Below are positions 11,731-22,949 of a stretch of DNA of 64,000 nt, piece by piece. The position numbers and the translations under genes are program-made. Position 1 is the stretch's first letter. Every line of letters begins with the position of its first letter. The stretch is taken from the NCBI GenBank assembly GCA_024345305.1, contig BRON01000022.1:124001-188000 (forward strand), in the 5' to 3' direction. Under the pieces are notes generated by a model, which saw only the letters and a list, made by a program, of their open reading frames with translations, was not told where the DNA came from and searched no databases. This DNA comes from Mrakia gelida (lineage: Eukaryota > Basidiomycota > Tremellomycetes > Cystofilobasidiales > Mrakiaceae).

Positions 11731-13473
11731 TACAAGAGATCCGTTGAGAGTAAGAGAGGAGGATTCGGTGACGGGTGGCGGAGCGTACGGCGGCCGTGGT
11801 GGACGGCGACCGGGGGGGACATCGTCCAGCAAGAAGCACCTGAGCTGAGATGAGCGGTGCTGCTGACAAGCAGGAGTATGGTGCATAGGTCGTGCGGGGC
11901 ACATGAGCAGTCAAGGTTTAGGACACGAGTTGGGAGAAGAGGGTGGAGACCGAGAAAATAAGACGGAGGATGCGACGCAAGACAAAGTAAGACCAAGTAA
12001 AAGGTAGAAGGACGCAGTCAAAGACTTAAAGATGGAGGAAATAATTATAAGCTGACCCGATCTCTCAAGTGATCGCTAGAATTGGTGTAGGACGACTCGA
12101 AGTCTGGAAGATGGGACCGGAAGGGAGTCAGCTTAAAGGTGGACAAGACTTTCGCCGAGGTAGGCAAGGAGCGGACCATCTGAATCGAATAAGACCGTAC
12201 GGGGGACTTGTGGTGAACCTGGAACGTCGGAGGAGCCGGTGAGCATTCGAACAAAGGCGAGACACTGACGAGGTAGGAGGGAGGAGAGGTGCGCACGGAA
12301 AGTCAGTCCACGAAGCCTGAACGTTCGACCACGCGAATTTTACCCTTTGGAGGAAGTCTATGTAGGGATATGCTCTTCTCCCTCCAAGACTGTTGGGACT
12401 CGGAGGAAGGCCAAATTGGGGGACGAAAAGAAGTTAGGGACGGGCGGCGGGGTGGGACGCGTGTAAGGATCTCTACTCTGCAAGCGACTGCTGGCGAAAA
12501 GTGCGGTTAGCCTTCAGAGCTACTTTGGAAGTTTAGACTGGTGATACTAACGGTACAGTTGGTAGAAGAGTAGGGATATGATTCGAGGGGGCAGGAAAAT
12601 CGGTCCGAAGGCGATGAAGAGCGAACGTCTCACTGCCCTTTGATGGCTTTGCCTCCATGGAATGCGCTCGCCTCACGTTCTGCCTGCTAACAGCTATTAT
12701 GAATACCTTTAAATCGTACCTCGTCCTCGTTCCTCGATAAGCACCTGACTTATCTTGGCCGCGTCGCTTTCATTCCGTTGCCCACTTGCTCTCGCTCAAT
12801 CCTGACATTTTTTGTACTTTCAACTTGAACTCGCTTCGTTTCAAGAGCAGTTGCTTGTGACTTTTTGTGAAGAACTTATCAAGTGAAGAGGTGGAACAGC
12901 AGGGAAGCGGAAACGACAGGCTGTCGTTTCTCATTCTCGCTCGCTACGGAGCGAACAGACGATGAAATGCTCCAAATATTTTTGGCTCAAGTGCCGCACT
13001 CGCTGGTCCAACTCTTCTTAGCTACCTCCGGGATCGACTTAACGACTTTCTTTCCGAGAACCGAGCTAGGAGGAAGCTCGCTCATAGCACGGCGGCGAGA
13101 CTGGTTGGGAGCTTTCGAGCGATGCTTTGCCTGGGAGAACCGATTCGACGCGACGAGGAAAGCAGAGGGACATTGAGCTCGCTCCCGAAGGAGGCTGCGA
13201 GGGAGATACGGAGGTACTCGATTGGATCAGAGTTGATTGGAGTGCAGGTTGGAAAGATCGTGTGTTAGGCGGAGGAGAAAAGGACGCTAGGGTGGCTGAT
13301 CAGCGGGAAGTTTTTGGAAGGAGGGAGTTTTTAGGAAGGGTGGATTGTTGGAGTCTCGAGGCTGAGGAACCGCTGGAGTAGAAGGAAAGTGCCATTGCAC
13401 TAGTGACTATGTACTTTTATTGATCCATCTCTCTTGCAGATCAGACACGTCGTACTTGAGAAACGCAGCTGTC
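11731..13473 (+). repeat. Inverted duplication, left arm
   Basis: This ~1.74-kb block is a diverged reverse complement of 30779-32513. Anchors occur throughout: GATCCGTT near 11740, the CGGCGACCGGGGGGGAC region, AGGTGCGCAC near 12290, the palindrome at 12911, and the end AAACGCAGCTGTCTG near 13473. Encoded peptides such as SLIARRRDWLGAFERCF are preserved in both arms, but both contain stops. No transposase or terminal repeat was recognised. Confidence 0.8.
12911..12929. repeat. Palindromic repeat copy 3
   Basis: AAACGACAGGCTGTCGTTT, perfect 9-bp arms, inside the left arm of the inverted duplication. Confidence 0.85.
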
Positions 13474-13493
13474 TGTTTTTTTATCCCTTTATT

Positions 13494-14421
13494 TCACCTT
13501 ATACAAAAATAAAAGTGATATACTTCCTTCCCCTGAAGCTCGACATTCAACGACCGGATATCACAACGCTCGAACCGAGGCCAAGAGCGAGTGGTGCAAA
13601 AAGCAAACGCTCGACGCGAAAACAAACTCGAGGTCACCTTCATCGCGAGTCCGACCGCGCTATCCCCATCATAGCTATCCACCTTGTACCCATATGACCC
13701 CCACCGTCTGAGAAAGCTGATCCGAACCTCACTGCTTTTCGCATCTTGGTTCCCCCCCGAAGAGACCTTCCAGAACGCGTCGACCCTCGCACCCCAATCC
13801 GTTGAGATGTCGGACGAGGAAGCAAAGACGATGTCCGTCGAGCGCTGCCCGAAGATCTTGACGAAGTAGGAGGACGATGAGATGGTCATGGGGATTTGGA
13901 GGAGCTGAGAGGAAGAGGTGAGGACGCTTGCGTCGAGGGTGTTGATGAAGGAGGAGTTGGAGACCCTCGGAGGGGAGAAGGTGAAGGGAGTGAGGAGTTC
14001 GCCGTCGGAAGATATCAGGGAGGTGAAGATCTGCACCGAGAGATGTAAGGAGGGTGAAGATTTCAGAATCCCTGCAGCAAGATCGAGAACAATAACCAAC
14101 CAAACCAACCTTGGGCTGGACCATTTTTCTTGCTGCACTCAAATCAGCCGGGTTGTCCAACTTGAATTCCTGCGCTCGATGAACTCCATACCAGATCATC
14201 GTAACCACCAGAGGGACGAGAGCCAGTATCACCGCTCCCAAGACCAGTCTTTGCTCTCTGCGAGACCTCCAGAACTGCCACCAATGGGTGTGGGCGTTGA
14301 ACCTTCGACGTCCGAGCTCACTAGCGGTCTCGAAGGATCTGTCGTAAGCGTGCCGATCGCCGGCTGGGAGGGAGTCGACTAGAGACTGCCTGTCGGGTTG
14401 AGGTGATGTCGAGGTTGGCAT
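13494..14421 (-). CDS. Type II membrane protein, unrecognised family
   Basis: Two exons, 14110-14421 and 13494-14030, joined in phase 0 (GTTGGT donor, GGTGCAG acceptor), encode 282 residues. The N-terminus is cytosolic-like and basic (WRSRREQ), followed by one hydrophobic segment at about residues 59-79 (LVLGAVILALVPLVVTMIWY) and then an extracellular-type Ser-rich domain with N-glycosylation sequons (NSS). This topology suggests a signal anchor, so most of the protein would be outside or in the secretory lumen. The stretch SSYFVKIFGQRSTDI is clearly related to YYYVKVFGSRSTEVT at 29.75 kb and to 60.1-60.5 kb. The 60-kb copy continues for several hundred more residues, so this gene may be a C-terminally shortened member. 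Its last ~50 residues do not resemble that copy. No function can be assigned. Confidence 0.7.
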
Positions 14422-15794
14422 GGGAGGATCGGGGTGAGGGTTGGGAGGAAGAAGAAGGAAGAGGAGACAGGAAGGGTTGTTTTCGACGTCGATGCCCAGG
14501 GATTTGAAGCTTTGAAGACAGGGTTGTCACCTGTTGAACCTTCAACTGATCACGACTTCGAACCTTTTCAGTCCCTACAGTTCGTGACGGTTGATTTCTC
14601 ACGAGGAGGTCAGCGAAGCGGGCAGGACGGAGCCTCGAGGAGCGAGCAGAAAGAGAGGAAGGATGGAGGAAGACGGAGATGAAAGGGAGGGGGAAGGCGA
14701 CGTTGCTGGGTTTGCTCAGAGCTGCTTCTTCGAGAGACGGAGGATCGAATTGTCAGAGCAGAGATCATGCAGGTAAGAGCGGGGTTTCGGGCTGATGGCA
14801 GGTTTCTCGAGATGCTGGACGTTTATAAGGAAGGGAGGCGATGAGCTTGCGAATCTCCTTTCGCTCGCTGTCCCATGATCCCTTCCCTCGAGCGAGTCAG
14901 CGAGAGAGCTTGCATTTTTGTTTAAGTACTACACAAATAATCAGCGTCATCCGAAGACTGAGGAAGACGTTGGACTGAGTCAAGGATTTATAAAAGTGGT
15001 TGAAACGAAAAACAAACGCGTTCGCCCTTCTCCCTCCAAACCCACTCCGCGTTCGACCTCGTCACCTCTCAATTCTCCCTTCTCCCCTTCTCCCTTCTCC
15101 CCTTCTCCCTCTCCGCCTCTTTCCTCTCTCGAATTTGGGACGAGAATAAACAGAACCCCTCGAACAACCACATATTCAAAACCACCACATCCTTGGACGC
15201 CCAGATTCTCAGACGATCTCGACCAACCACATATCCACCTTGCCTTCCTTTGCAACGAGGTGGTGATCAGGTAGAAGGGAGCCCGTTTCCCAAAACTGGC
15301 GCGTCTCTTTCCCTCAGGTCTCCTCTCCCTCCCTTTTTCCAAAACCGACGAATCTCGTGGTCGAGTCTTTCTGGCTCTTCGAGGTTCTGGATCTCGTTAG
15401 GAGTTCTCTCGGTACCCCACAGACAGCCCAACTTCACGCCTCTCCGACAGTGGTGAGCGAGTGAGGCTTTTCCAGAACTGGCGACTCGGACGCGTTCAAG
15501 GCAAGCGACCTCGAGTTCAATCCTGAGGAGGGATCGTGGGTGTCGAGGGTTCTTACTGTCAAGCTCCACGGACCCTCCCCTCGCCTCCTCCCTTCTGCTC
15601 CTCCTCTAGAACACCAGGATCTTTGCTTAGGGAAGAAGGCGCAGATACAGCGGTTCACTCTCAGGCGTCCTCCTGTGGTTGAGCAAAGGTCTTTATCCAA
15701 CTCGAGCGCGCAAGAAAGAAGGAAGACGTCTGCGCCCGGACAGGTTGCTCAAAGGTATCTTGGTCGAGAAGGAGTTCGAAAGCGATGGCTGAGC

Positions 15795-15855
15795 TCACCA
15801 TCGGACAAAAGGTTGTGAAGCAGCAAAACAACGTCCAGTACATCGAAGAATGAGA
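15795..15855 (+). pseudogene. Relic of copia gag (element-2 family)
   Basis: The plus strand encodes IGQKVVKQQNNVQYIEE and then a stop. This matches TGQEVVKQQNNVKDIEE in the gag of the truncated copia element at 40.9-41.8 kb. Nothing recognisable continues on either side, so it is an isolated fragment about 20 codons long. Confidence 0.65.
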
Positions 15856-17039
15856 GTCGCCGCATTCCTCCTCATCAACATGAGGACTCGCTGGTCTCAC
15901 AAACTGAACGGACTTCATCATCGAAAAGAATGTTGAATGAGCTGATTAACGCGTCGAGGTACTGAATTCCGCAAGCTTTCAGCCTACAAGGCGCTCTCTT
16001 TCAATCGAGCTACAAATTTTGTTGACGACCTCCCTTTTGGAGCGTCCAACCATTGAATGGGAAAGAGATGTTTGATTCTCAACTCAGGACGCGTAGCTTG
16101 TTCTCTGCTCGCCTCGATCCCTTCCTTTCTTTCCCCCTGACCTCTTGTCATCCGAAAAGCAGGCGAAGCAACAGCCGCCCATCACCCTGTTAGCGCCGCC
16201 ATCGCGACGAACACAATGACGTCCAGCCTCTCCAGATACACTCGTCTTCCGGCTCGAGAGGAGGTGGTGGTGGGTTGAGGCTTCCGTCGTCTCGGGAGAG
16301 GATTGATGGCCGAGGAATCCATGTTGACTAGAGGGATGCGAGCGTACGACGTGGAGGGAAGGAGAAGGGCGGATGGATGTGTTTGGCGAGAGAAGGAAAG
16401 GATGTGAGCTTACGAGGTCGAGGGAACTGACAGGTCGAGGCGTATCTACCTGCACATGGAGCTCATCTTCCGTTTCTGCTTCTAGATCGCGAGAGGCTAG
16501 TTCGGCCGTCGATATGATCTGCTGAGCTTTTTGCTTCGTTCCTGATGAAGAGATTAGAACGCGGCGGGTCGGTCAGAAATATTCTGACAACGAGAAGGAA
16601 CCAGCGAAGTGAGCAAGGGGGCTGGCTGGATTGGGAGCAAACAGAGCTCTGTTCGGCAAGCTCAGTAGGGCGGACGGACCACGGGTATGCTAGCAGTCCA
16701 AAAGGACGAGCAGGTCTACGGTCAGCACCATGGGAGCTTCCTGAGGAAGGAAAGAGAAAGGAAAGGGCAGGGACTCAGGGAAAGAGGCAGCGATCAGAAA
16801 TCACAACGCTCGAATGGAGGTTCGTTCGTTTGATTCGTTCTCAAAGCGCTGAAGGGTTGGGATCGAGTCGTCGCGGACGGAGTCCATGCTCGAGGAGGAT
16901 GAGGGATGGAGTGACGATGGTGGTATGCTGGAGGGACTCGAGTTGAGAGGACGAACGAGCGACTTGTCTCGAGAGCCAGAAGAAAAGGAGCTTCGCGTTC
17001 GTCTTCGCGGAGCGAGAAGGAGAAAAAGAGAGACAAATC

Positions 17040-17130
17040 TGTTGGAAAGTGGCGACTCGCAGATAGGTCTTACGTAGTAGCTTACTTAGTAACGCGTCTC
17101 GTTCAGTCCTCTTGTTAGTAACCCTCCGCA
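17040..17130 (+). repeat. LTR fragment, element-2 family
   Basis: It begins TGTTGGAAAGTGGCGACTCG and continues through CTTACGTAGTAGCTTA and ACGCGTCTCGTTCAGTCC, matching the 5' 90 bp of the LTR read from 42106 leftwards. The rest of the LTR is missing. Confidence 0.75.
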
Positions 17131-17159
17131 CTTAAGGAGGATCTGGAGATGTTAGGAAA

Positions 17160-17895
17160 AAGAGCAGGTTACAAATGGGATCCTATGAGTTCGGGGATGG
17201 CTGAGAGGATGGCAAGGAGTCCACGGTAGATGAGGGAGAGGCGGGGGGGACAAAGGATGGAAACGTGGTGGTTCCAGGACCCCCAGGCGTACACTTCAAC
17301 CCATCCTGGCGTTCCACAATCTAGCACGCAGGCTCCATCGAGCAGCGAATCCGTCGTCAGTGCTATGTCCACGCAGAAGAACAAGAGAGCTGATAGAGCT
17401 CGCTCTCATTGCCGTTCAAGGTCAGCTTATGTCCTCCAGCACTGTCGCAAGCAAGTCTCGAAACAACATTGTGCGGGGGAACTGACCAACGTGAGCTTCT
17501 CTTTCATTGAACAGGAAGAGACGATGTGATGGAGGAGACGTCTGTTCTAACTGCAGTCGAAACAGAAGGTTCTGCGAATACCTGCTGGTGTCCGAAGACG
17601 ATAACAGAGGTGCAATAGATGCGGCGACGTGGACTTGCCTAAGCTTGCTGAAGAGAGCTGACATCTTTTGAGCATGTTCTTGCTCACAGCCGCTAGGCGC
17701 AGGAAGAAAGACCTTCAAGCTCAAAGGCTCAAAGCTCAAGTCTAATCCAGTCTCGAAGAGGTTCATAAAGATGACTTCGTACCTGCCGATTGTGGGCTGG
17801 GTGCCAGACGACGACGTGCCGTCGGTGTCGGTGAGCGCTGGATCTTTTCCCATCCAGCTTCCTCTCCCCCTCCCCCCGTTTCCTGACCCGAACAT
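17160..17895 (-). CDS. Possible unrecognised protein, minus strand
   Basis: The frame from about 17830 to 17640 (GRYEVIFMNLFETGLDLSFE, then LPAPSGCEQEHAQKM) has a convincing residue mix. A second coding-like stretch lies at 17170-17384 (DIALTTDSLLDGACVLDCG). No reliable start or splice pattern links them. It overlaps the beginning of an equally uncertain plus-strand frame, so at most one is likely real here. No family is recognised. Confidence 0.3.
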
Positions 17896-18608
17896 GGTTC
17901 GTCAACGCTTCATAGCCTATTCCATCTACCTACAAATTCTTGGAGCTCTCGCTTTCCCTCCGTTCTCCTCTCCTCTTCCCCCCCCCCCGAGGCCAACCCT
18001 TCGGTCCCTCCACTCGCAACACTCCCCTTCCCGAGATGCAACAGGGCTGCGATCAAAAGCCCGCCAAAGCCCTCTTCGCCTACCTATCCCTTATCTTCTT
18101 CCTCATCGTCAACACCTAGCTTTACCTCTATATCCTCCACCAACTTTTCAACCCCTCCTACCTCCCCCTTCTATGCTACCCAGGCTCCCTTTCAAGTTAT
18201 CCCTCCTTCAGCCTGGATCATTCCTCCTTTACCAAACTCCCTATCCTCCTCCGACATCTCAACCTCTTCTACCTCCCCCCTCTATGCTACCCAGGCTCGC
18301 TTCCAAGATATCCCTCCTTCAGCCTGGATCATTCCTCCTCAACCAAACCCCCTACCTTCCACCGCATATCCTACTTCCACCACCGACCTTTCTACCTCCC
18401 AACTTGTTCATCCGTCTTACGTCCCTCTTCCGGAGGTTGGTTTCGAATTCGGCTTCCAGGAACTTCCCAACAGGCGACTTGACGGAGGGCAATCTTCCTC
18501 CTCTGCCTACTGGTCAGCTCTAGACTCGTCAAGTGCATCTCGGGATCAGGAAGGCGTCCATTGGGGAGGACTTGCTCCTCCATTCCCCTTCGGATGTGGT
18601 TTCCATTG
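17771..18608 (+). pseudogene. Ser/Pro-rich coding region broken at a C12 run
   Basis: Reading from 17771 (MTSYLPIVGWVPDDDVPS) and shifting frame at the 12-C homopolymer near 17978 gives a continuous Ser/Thr/Pro-rich protein to a TGA near 18608. It contains an internal repeat: FYATQAPFQVIPPSAWIIPP and LYATQARFQDIPPSAWIIPP, about 40 residues apart, followed by VPLPEVGFEFGFQELPNRR. Such low-complexity sequence is typical of fungal regulatory proteins, but no DNA-binding domain is visible. The frame change could be an assembly error in the homopolymer or a true break. Confidence 0.4.
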
Positions 18609-18790
18609 AGGCAGATCCTATCGTTCACGTTCAAGCTTTATCTCCTAGCCTACTTTCTATTTCTTCGTTCCCTTTTGTACTTTCTCTGATTTAGTTGAGT
18701 GTTTGTTGAGTGTTTCAACCCTCCCCCGCATATCTGCAGTCAACACACTTCTTCAGTAGAATCCTTCGTCCCTTTTGCTTGGGCACATCT

Positions 18791-19013
18791 TCATTGATGG
18801 GTCGTCTACTTTGCTTAGGGAAGTCTGCAGGATGCGGTTCAAAGCTTGTTGTATAGAACTAGCTATTCAAAAAGTTTGTACAACTGGTCACGTGATTCGA
18901 AGGTAGCTTACAGAGTAGTTGGTTACTGAGGAGGGTTACTGACACGGAGACTGAACGAGACGCGTTTTTAAGCTACTATGTAAGACCTCTCTGCGAGTCG
19001 CCACCTTCCAACA
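18791..19013 (-). repeat. Solo LTR, element-2 family
   Basis: About 223 bp matching the LTR at 41880-42106 in the same orientation (promoter reading leftwards), ending CACCTTCCAACA. It lies directly against the F-box-like pseudogene at 19015, replacing that gene's first dozen codons. The same LTR-gene junction (ACATCGTCCACATC) recurs at 43153, so the insertion predates the segmental duplication. No flanking target-site duplication was seen. Confidence 0.8.
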
Positions 19014-19014
19014 T

Positions 19015-20215
19015 CGTCCACATCCTCGCCCAGTCGTACCTCCTTCGAAACCAACTCCTGCGCACTCCCGAGGATACCTTAACTCGCGTCACAACGACTC
19101 CGAACCTCCTCTTCCTTCCCCCTTGGTTAATCTACTCCTCCTCTCCTCTCCTCTCTCCTACTCCCTCAGCGTAACCCAACCTGAAAACTGGGACCTCCGC
19201 TTCCAATCCGGATCGGGATCAGGTCTTCTCGACGGGCAGGGGAAGGAGGCGAAACTAAGAAGGAGCTGGTTTCTTAAGCTTCGAATCGACAAGGAGGTCC
19301 ATCCTCCCTTCGACCTCAGACCCGACGGAACGTCTCTCTCCTCGCAACAGGAACCAATTCATTGCTGCAATGAGATATACAGCTCCGTTCAGAACGCGCT
19401 CTCGCTTTGCTTCCTCTACCATCGCTGGGATTCTAACCCGCCTTTTCTCTTCCCAAACCTCGACCAGGTCATTCTCCTTCTTTCCAACTCCCTCCTCCCA
19501 ACTCCTCGTCCCTCCCAAACGCCTGGCCTCCCCACCTCGATCATCAGCTCGAATGAGACCACCTCGAGGGGTACAGGAGAAGCATCAACGATCCCCTCGC
19601 TTGCTTCCCAGCAATCGAAGGGAGACGGCCTGTGAGCGGAGAGAAGCGGCTCGAGGACGTCGTACGACAAGCATTGTTGCGGGAGAGTACTTCGAGCACG
19701 TCAGCTCTCTTCGATGCGTTGGAATCTCGAAACATCTGGGTTTCTCTGGAGGATGCGGACAGAGTGAAGAACCTCGCCGAATGGATCAGTCTCAGCGACC
19801 GCACAACGGCCAAACACTTTGTTTTCCCTCTTCACCTCCCCCCTCGTCTGCAATCCCATCACCGGACGGCACCGGCTACGACCAACTGCCATCGACACGT
19901 TTGGGATCAATCTACCCTCTTTGATCGAGCTCTTTCTACCCTTCTAAAACATCGAGTTCTTTGGCGCCGACCTTCGTTTCGTCAACTTCCCGCTCGACCC
20001 CTCGAAGGTTCGTTGTTGGTTCTGGCATGATCTCGCTCAGCAGATCGGGGAGGCGGAGGAGATCTGGAAAATGGTCGATAGGGATCGGACGAGGAGGGAG
20101 GGGAGTGAAATCTTGCTTGTGATGTGAAGAAGATGGGATGGACGTGGGTTGAAGGGGACGGGAGCGCGATGGAGTTCGAGGAAGGGCTGGGAGAGGCTTT
20201 GAAAGATCCATGCAA
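19015..20215 (+). pseudogene. F-box-like protein pseudogene
   Basis: This is a broken paralogue of the minus-strand gene at 24381-25634. Matching blocks run in order: LLRNQLLRTPEDT (intact copy QRDQLLHTPEDN), LLDGQGKEAKLRRSW (VLDGEGEEVRRRRSW), PFLFPNLDQVILLL (TLLFPNLNRIVILL), SGEKRLEDVVRQALLRES (SGEDRLVSIVRQKLLGES), and MGWTWVEGDGSAMEFEEG (KDWLWVEEDGREVQFEEG). At least two frame changes and a stop interrupt it, and the N-terminal F-box part is cut by the solo LTR. Its body is absent from the duplicate copy at 43.15 kb. Confidence 0.8.
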
Positions 20216-20267
20216 GCACGATTTTGTGAGTTGAAGTTCAGTTCGCTGATTCGCTTTGTTCCGACCC

Positions 20268-21720
20268 TAACGAGCGCGCGTTGTTCATTTTTTCCGCTCG
20301 ACAAGAATCCGACGAGGAGTGGGGAATCGAAAACATATTTTCGACGACACGACGACCTGGACTTTGCTCCTCTCGACGCGTTTACTGGTCCTACAGAGGG
20401 CTTTTGCACTCTCTAGATTGTTGTTTAGTCATCTTGATCAACCGCTTCGCTTGGCTCCGTCCCTTCTCTAGATATCTCATCTGTCCTTCTTCCCTCTTCC
20501 CTCGACGCGACGAACCGCGCTCGAACCTTTGCTCTGCGCCCCTCAAGCTGTTTCCACCGATACCCGATTCAGCGTACCAGCAAATTTTAAAGACATATAT
20601 TTAAATTTATGGAGACTAGACCCGCTACCAGAGAGGGAGATGGAGGGGGAAGAGAGACAAAGGGTTTTTGATCGGACGCGTCGGGGATGGAAACGAGTTG
20701 TCGGACCAAGCGTCGGACAGAGATATCAAAAGTGAACGGAGTAAACAAAGAACTAGAATACATCCCGAAGATGAGGATCAACGAGCTTCCAAGCATCTGC
20801 TGCAAGAATTGGTTCAGGAGGTGCGAAGCCCACGGGTCTCCCTTTCGAACTGCCTCCGGTCTCCCTCTCGACCTAGGACGAGGATGACTCCTGTCGACCC
20901 AAGATCTCAGCCACCGCAAGCTTCCTCAATCGAGTACGAGCGACGAGCGTGCACCCGAAGTCCGAGGAGAGGAAGTGGGGATCCCAGAAGGTCGAGTTTT
21001 ACTGAGACGAAGACACTCAAGCGTCGGGTTCGGGGTCGAGGAAAGGAAGCAACGCCAACTCGGAGGAGAGGGCAGAGAGGAGGAGGAGATTTCATTGGCT
21101 CTTGCTCCTGCTGGTAGCATAACGAGTACTAGTCCATCGAGCGTGTTGAGGAGGCTGCCTGGAGTTTCCGGGGGAGGTGGAGGGTCGGCGAAGAAGAAGG
21201 ATGCGACGTGGCTGCCGTAGATGGTTGGTGGACTGCTTCTTGATCTCGTTTCGTTCTTCTTGCTCAGTCTCTCCTCTCGGCTCTCATCGTTGATTTCTGA
21301 GCCATCTGAGCCAGCGCTTTCTCTTGCACTATTCCTTTCTTCGCTTTCGTTCTCGCTCCATCTCTTTTCTCCCTCGTCGCGTCCCAACACAAAACAGCTG
21401 TCTTTGAAACAGGTTTTCGGCCCCAGTCTCTGCATCCACACCCGCTCTAGCTTTCGTATGTCTCTTTTCTGTATTGCTACGTACACGATCTTCCCTTTTC
21501 TTTGCTCGCTTCCCTTATCAGTTTTCATCGTTTGATAGGTTTGAAAGACGGGAGCGGGAAAGGGGCGACAAAATCCACGCTCGTCTGGAATAAGGTTTCT
21601 GTATTTCGCCACTTCTATCGAGGTACGCAATCTAGCCCCCAGAAACACTCGAAAAACGGAATAGGAAGCGACTCCCTTGATTTGTTCCGCCCAACTCGGA
21701 ACGACGACGCGACCTCATCA
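20268..21720 (+). repeat. Direct segmental duplication, copy A
   Basis: About 1.45 kb nearly identical to 43207-44659, from TTGTTCATT to GCGACCTCATCA. The right half (from about 20900) has only scattered substitutions. Both copies keep a 240-codon frame open on the minus strand (20926-21648 here) with acidic/Arg/Ser-rich sequence, and a 104-codon frame on the plus strand (21221-21535). Neither resembles a known protein, and conservation of both frames may reflect recent duplication rather than selection. Confidence 0.85.
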
Positions 21721-22216
21721 TCATCACCTCGTATTGCTCCCTGTTTGTCCTTGTGTTTATCTGTTGAGGAAAACCGCTATCTCCCAAAGCAAGGTTGGTT
21801 ACCGCTTCCGCAGTGGGGCAGAGTTTGGGAAGGAAGGAAGCGAAGAAGAACAAGGGATGGAGAGGAGAAGGGCGGGAAGCGAACAAGGAACTCAAAGGTG
21901 GATCTGGTCTTTTCCTCTTGGTGAAATACAAATCTCCTCGATTCTGTCGTCAACTTATCCGTTGTACCACCTGGCAGGAATCCTCTAGAGACCGTTGGAA
22001 TCGAGGAAGGAGAAATGACCCTGAGACCGATTTTGTTTGAAAAGCGACTCATGCATGTCTTCACACGCTTTCGGGTCAGCGGACGAGAACTTGAACGACA
22101 AGCAATCGCATGCGATAGAGTGGTTGTCGAGGGAAGCCTCAAGACGAAAGAACTCGGAGGGCTGGAGGAGACGCGAGAGACGGAGAGAGAGATCAGCACC
22201 GGGACGCAAAAAAACG
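21721..22216. other. No gene seen
   Basis: GA-rich sequence after the duplication breakpoint. Overlapping frames exist on both strands without recognisable motifs. Confidence 0.4.
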
Positions 22217-22938
22217 TTATGACTGAAGAGATAGACGTACATGAAGCACCTCAGTCATCTCACTGAAATGCTGAACGATCCATACCAGACCTCCGACCCT
22301 CCTGAACGTCGCATCTGGAGACTGAAGCCTCGCGGCGTAGAACCTCGCGACCCTCTCCTCCTCTCCTCCTTCCACGCCGCCACCGCCGCCGTCTCCACCT
22401 CCTCCGCAATCACCACCACCACCTCCTCCTCCTACAGCTATTCCGGCGACATATTGTGCTGCGAGATCGGCTGCAAGCGGAGGTGGACGGGCCAAGGGAG
22501 GAGGAGGAGGAGGAGCGGCAGGAGGAGGAAGGAGAGGTGCTGCTGTAGGAGGGACAGGAGAAGGAGAACGAGACTTCTTCCTTCTCTTGGGATTTAGTTT
22601 TGGGTTGTCAGATTCCGTCATCCTGGTCCGAGTTCGCTGAAGAAGTCGTAGGACGGAGGAGGCGCGGTGCGAGGTTTGCTGGAGGGACGACGGATCGGAG
22701 GGATGGCGAAGGCTCGAGACGATGAGCCGGCCGCTGGGACGATAGCAGGGAGAGCTGGACCGAGGCTTCTGACGATGGCACGTAATCGAAACCCAGTGGA
22801 GGAGGAGCTGGAGGGGAAGGGACCGGAGGGAGGGATGGCGAAGGAAGGAGCTGGAGGAGGCGAACTTTGAGGGCGGTTTCTGACGGAAGGAGGAGGAAGT
22901 GAAGCTTGTTGAAGACTTGACGGTCGACGAGGAGCCAT
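22217..22938 (-). CDS. Possible Pro/Gly-rich protein, unrecognised
   Basis: From an ATG at 22938 a frame rich in Pro, Ser and Ala runs about 106 codons to DFFSELGPG and a stop that overlaps an ATG in the next frame (MTESDNPKLNPKRRKKSRSP). That second frame carries a basic, nuclear-localisation-like patch, a polyproline run and a polyglycine stretch, then FYAARLQSPDATFRRVGGLV. One frame change would join the two into a protein of about 240 residues. Whether this is one gene, an overlapping pair or low-complexity noise cannot be told from sequence alone. Confidence 0.35.
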
Positions 22939-22949
22939 GATGATGCAGG

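Larger units (their letters stand above)
14430..17159. other. 2.7 kb with no confident gene
   Basis: CT/GA-rich sequence with open frames but no recognisable protein. It contains a copia gag relic at 15795-15855 and an LTR fragment at 17040-17130, given separately. A histidine-, serine-rich frame on the minus strand at 16084-16455 has no clear splice sites or homology I can name. Confidence 0.45.

Noticed and set aside
20926..21648. 240-codon minus-strand frame as a conserved gene because it is intact at 43865-44587
   Set aside because: The two copies are a recent duplication, so shared openness is not independent evidence; no ATG near its start and no motif.
22340..22600. Collagen-like or glycine-rich protein
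   Set aside because: GGN/CCN low-complexity DNA gives Pro-, Gly- or Thr-rich peptides in every frame; no fold or motif supports it.
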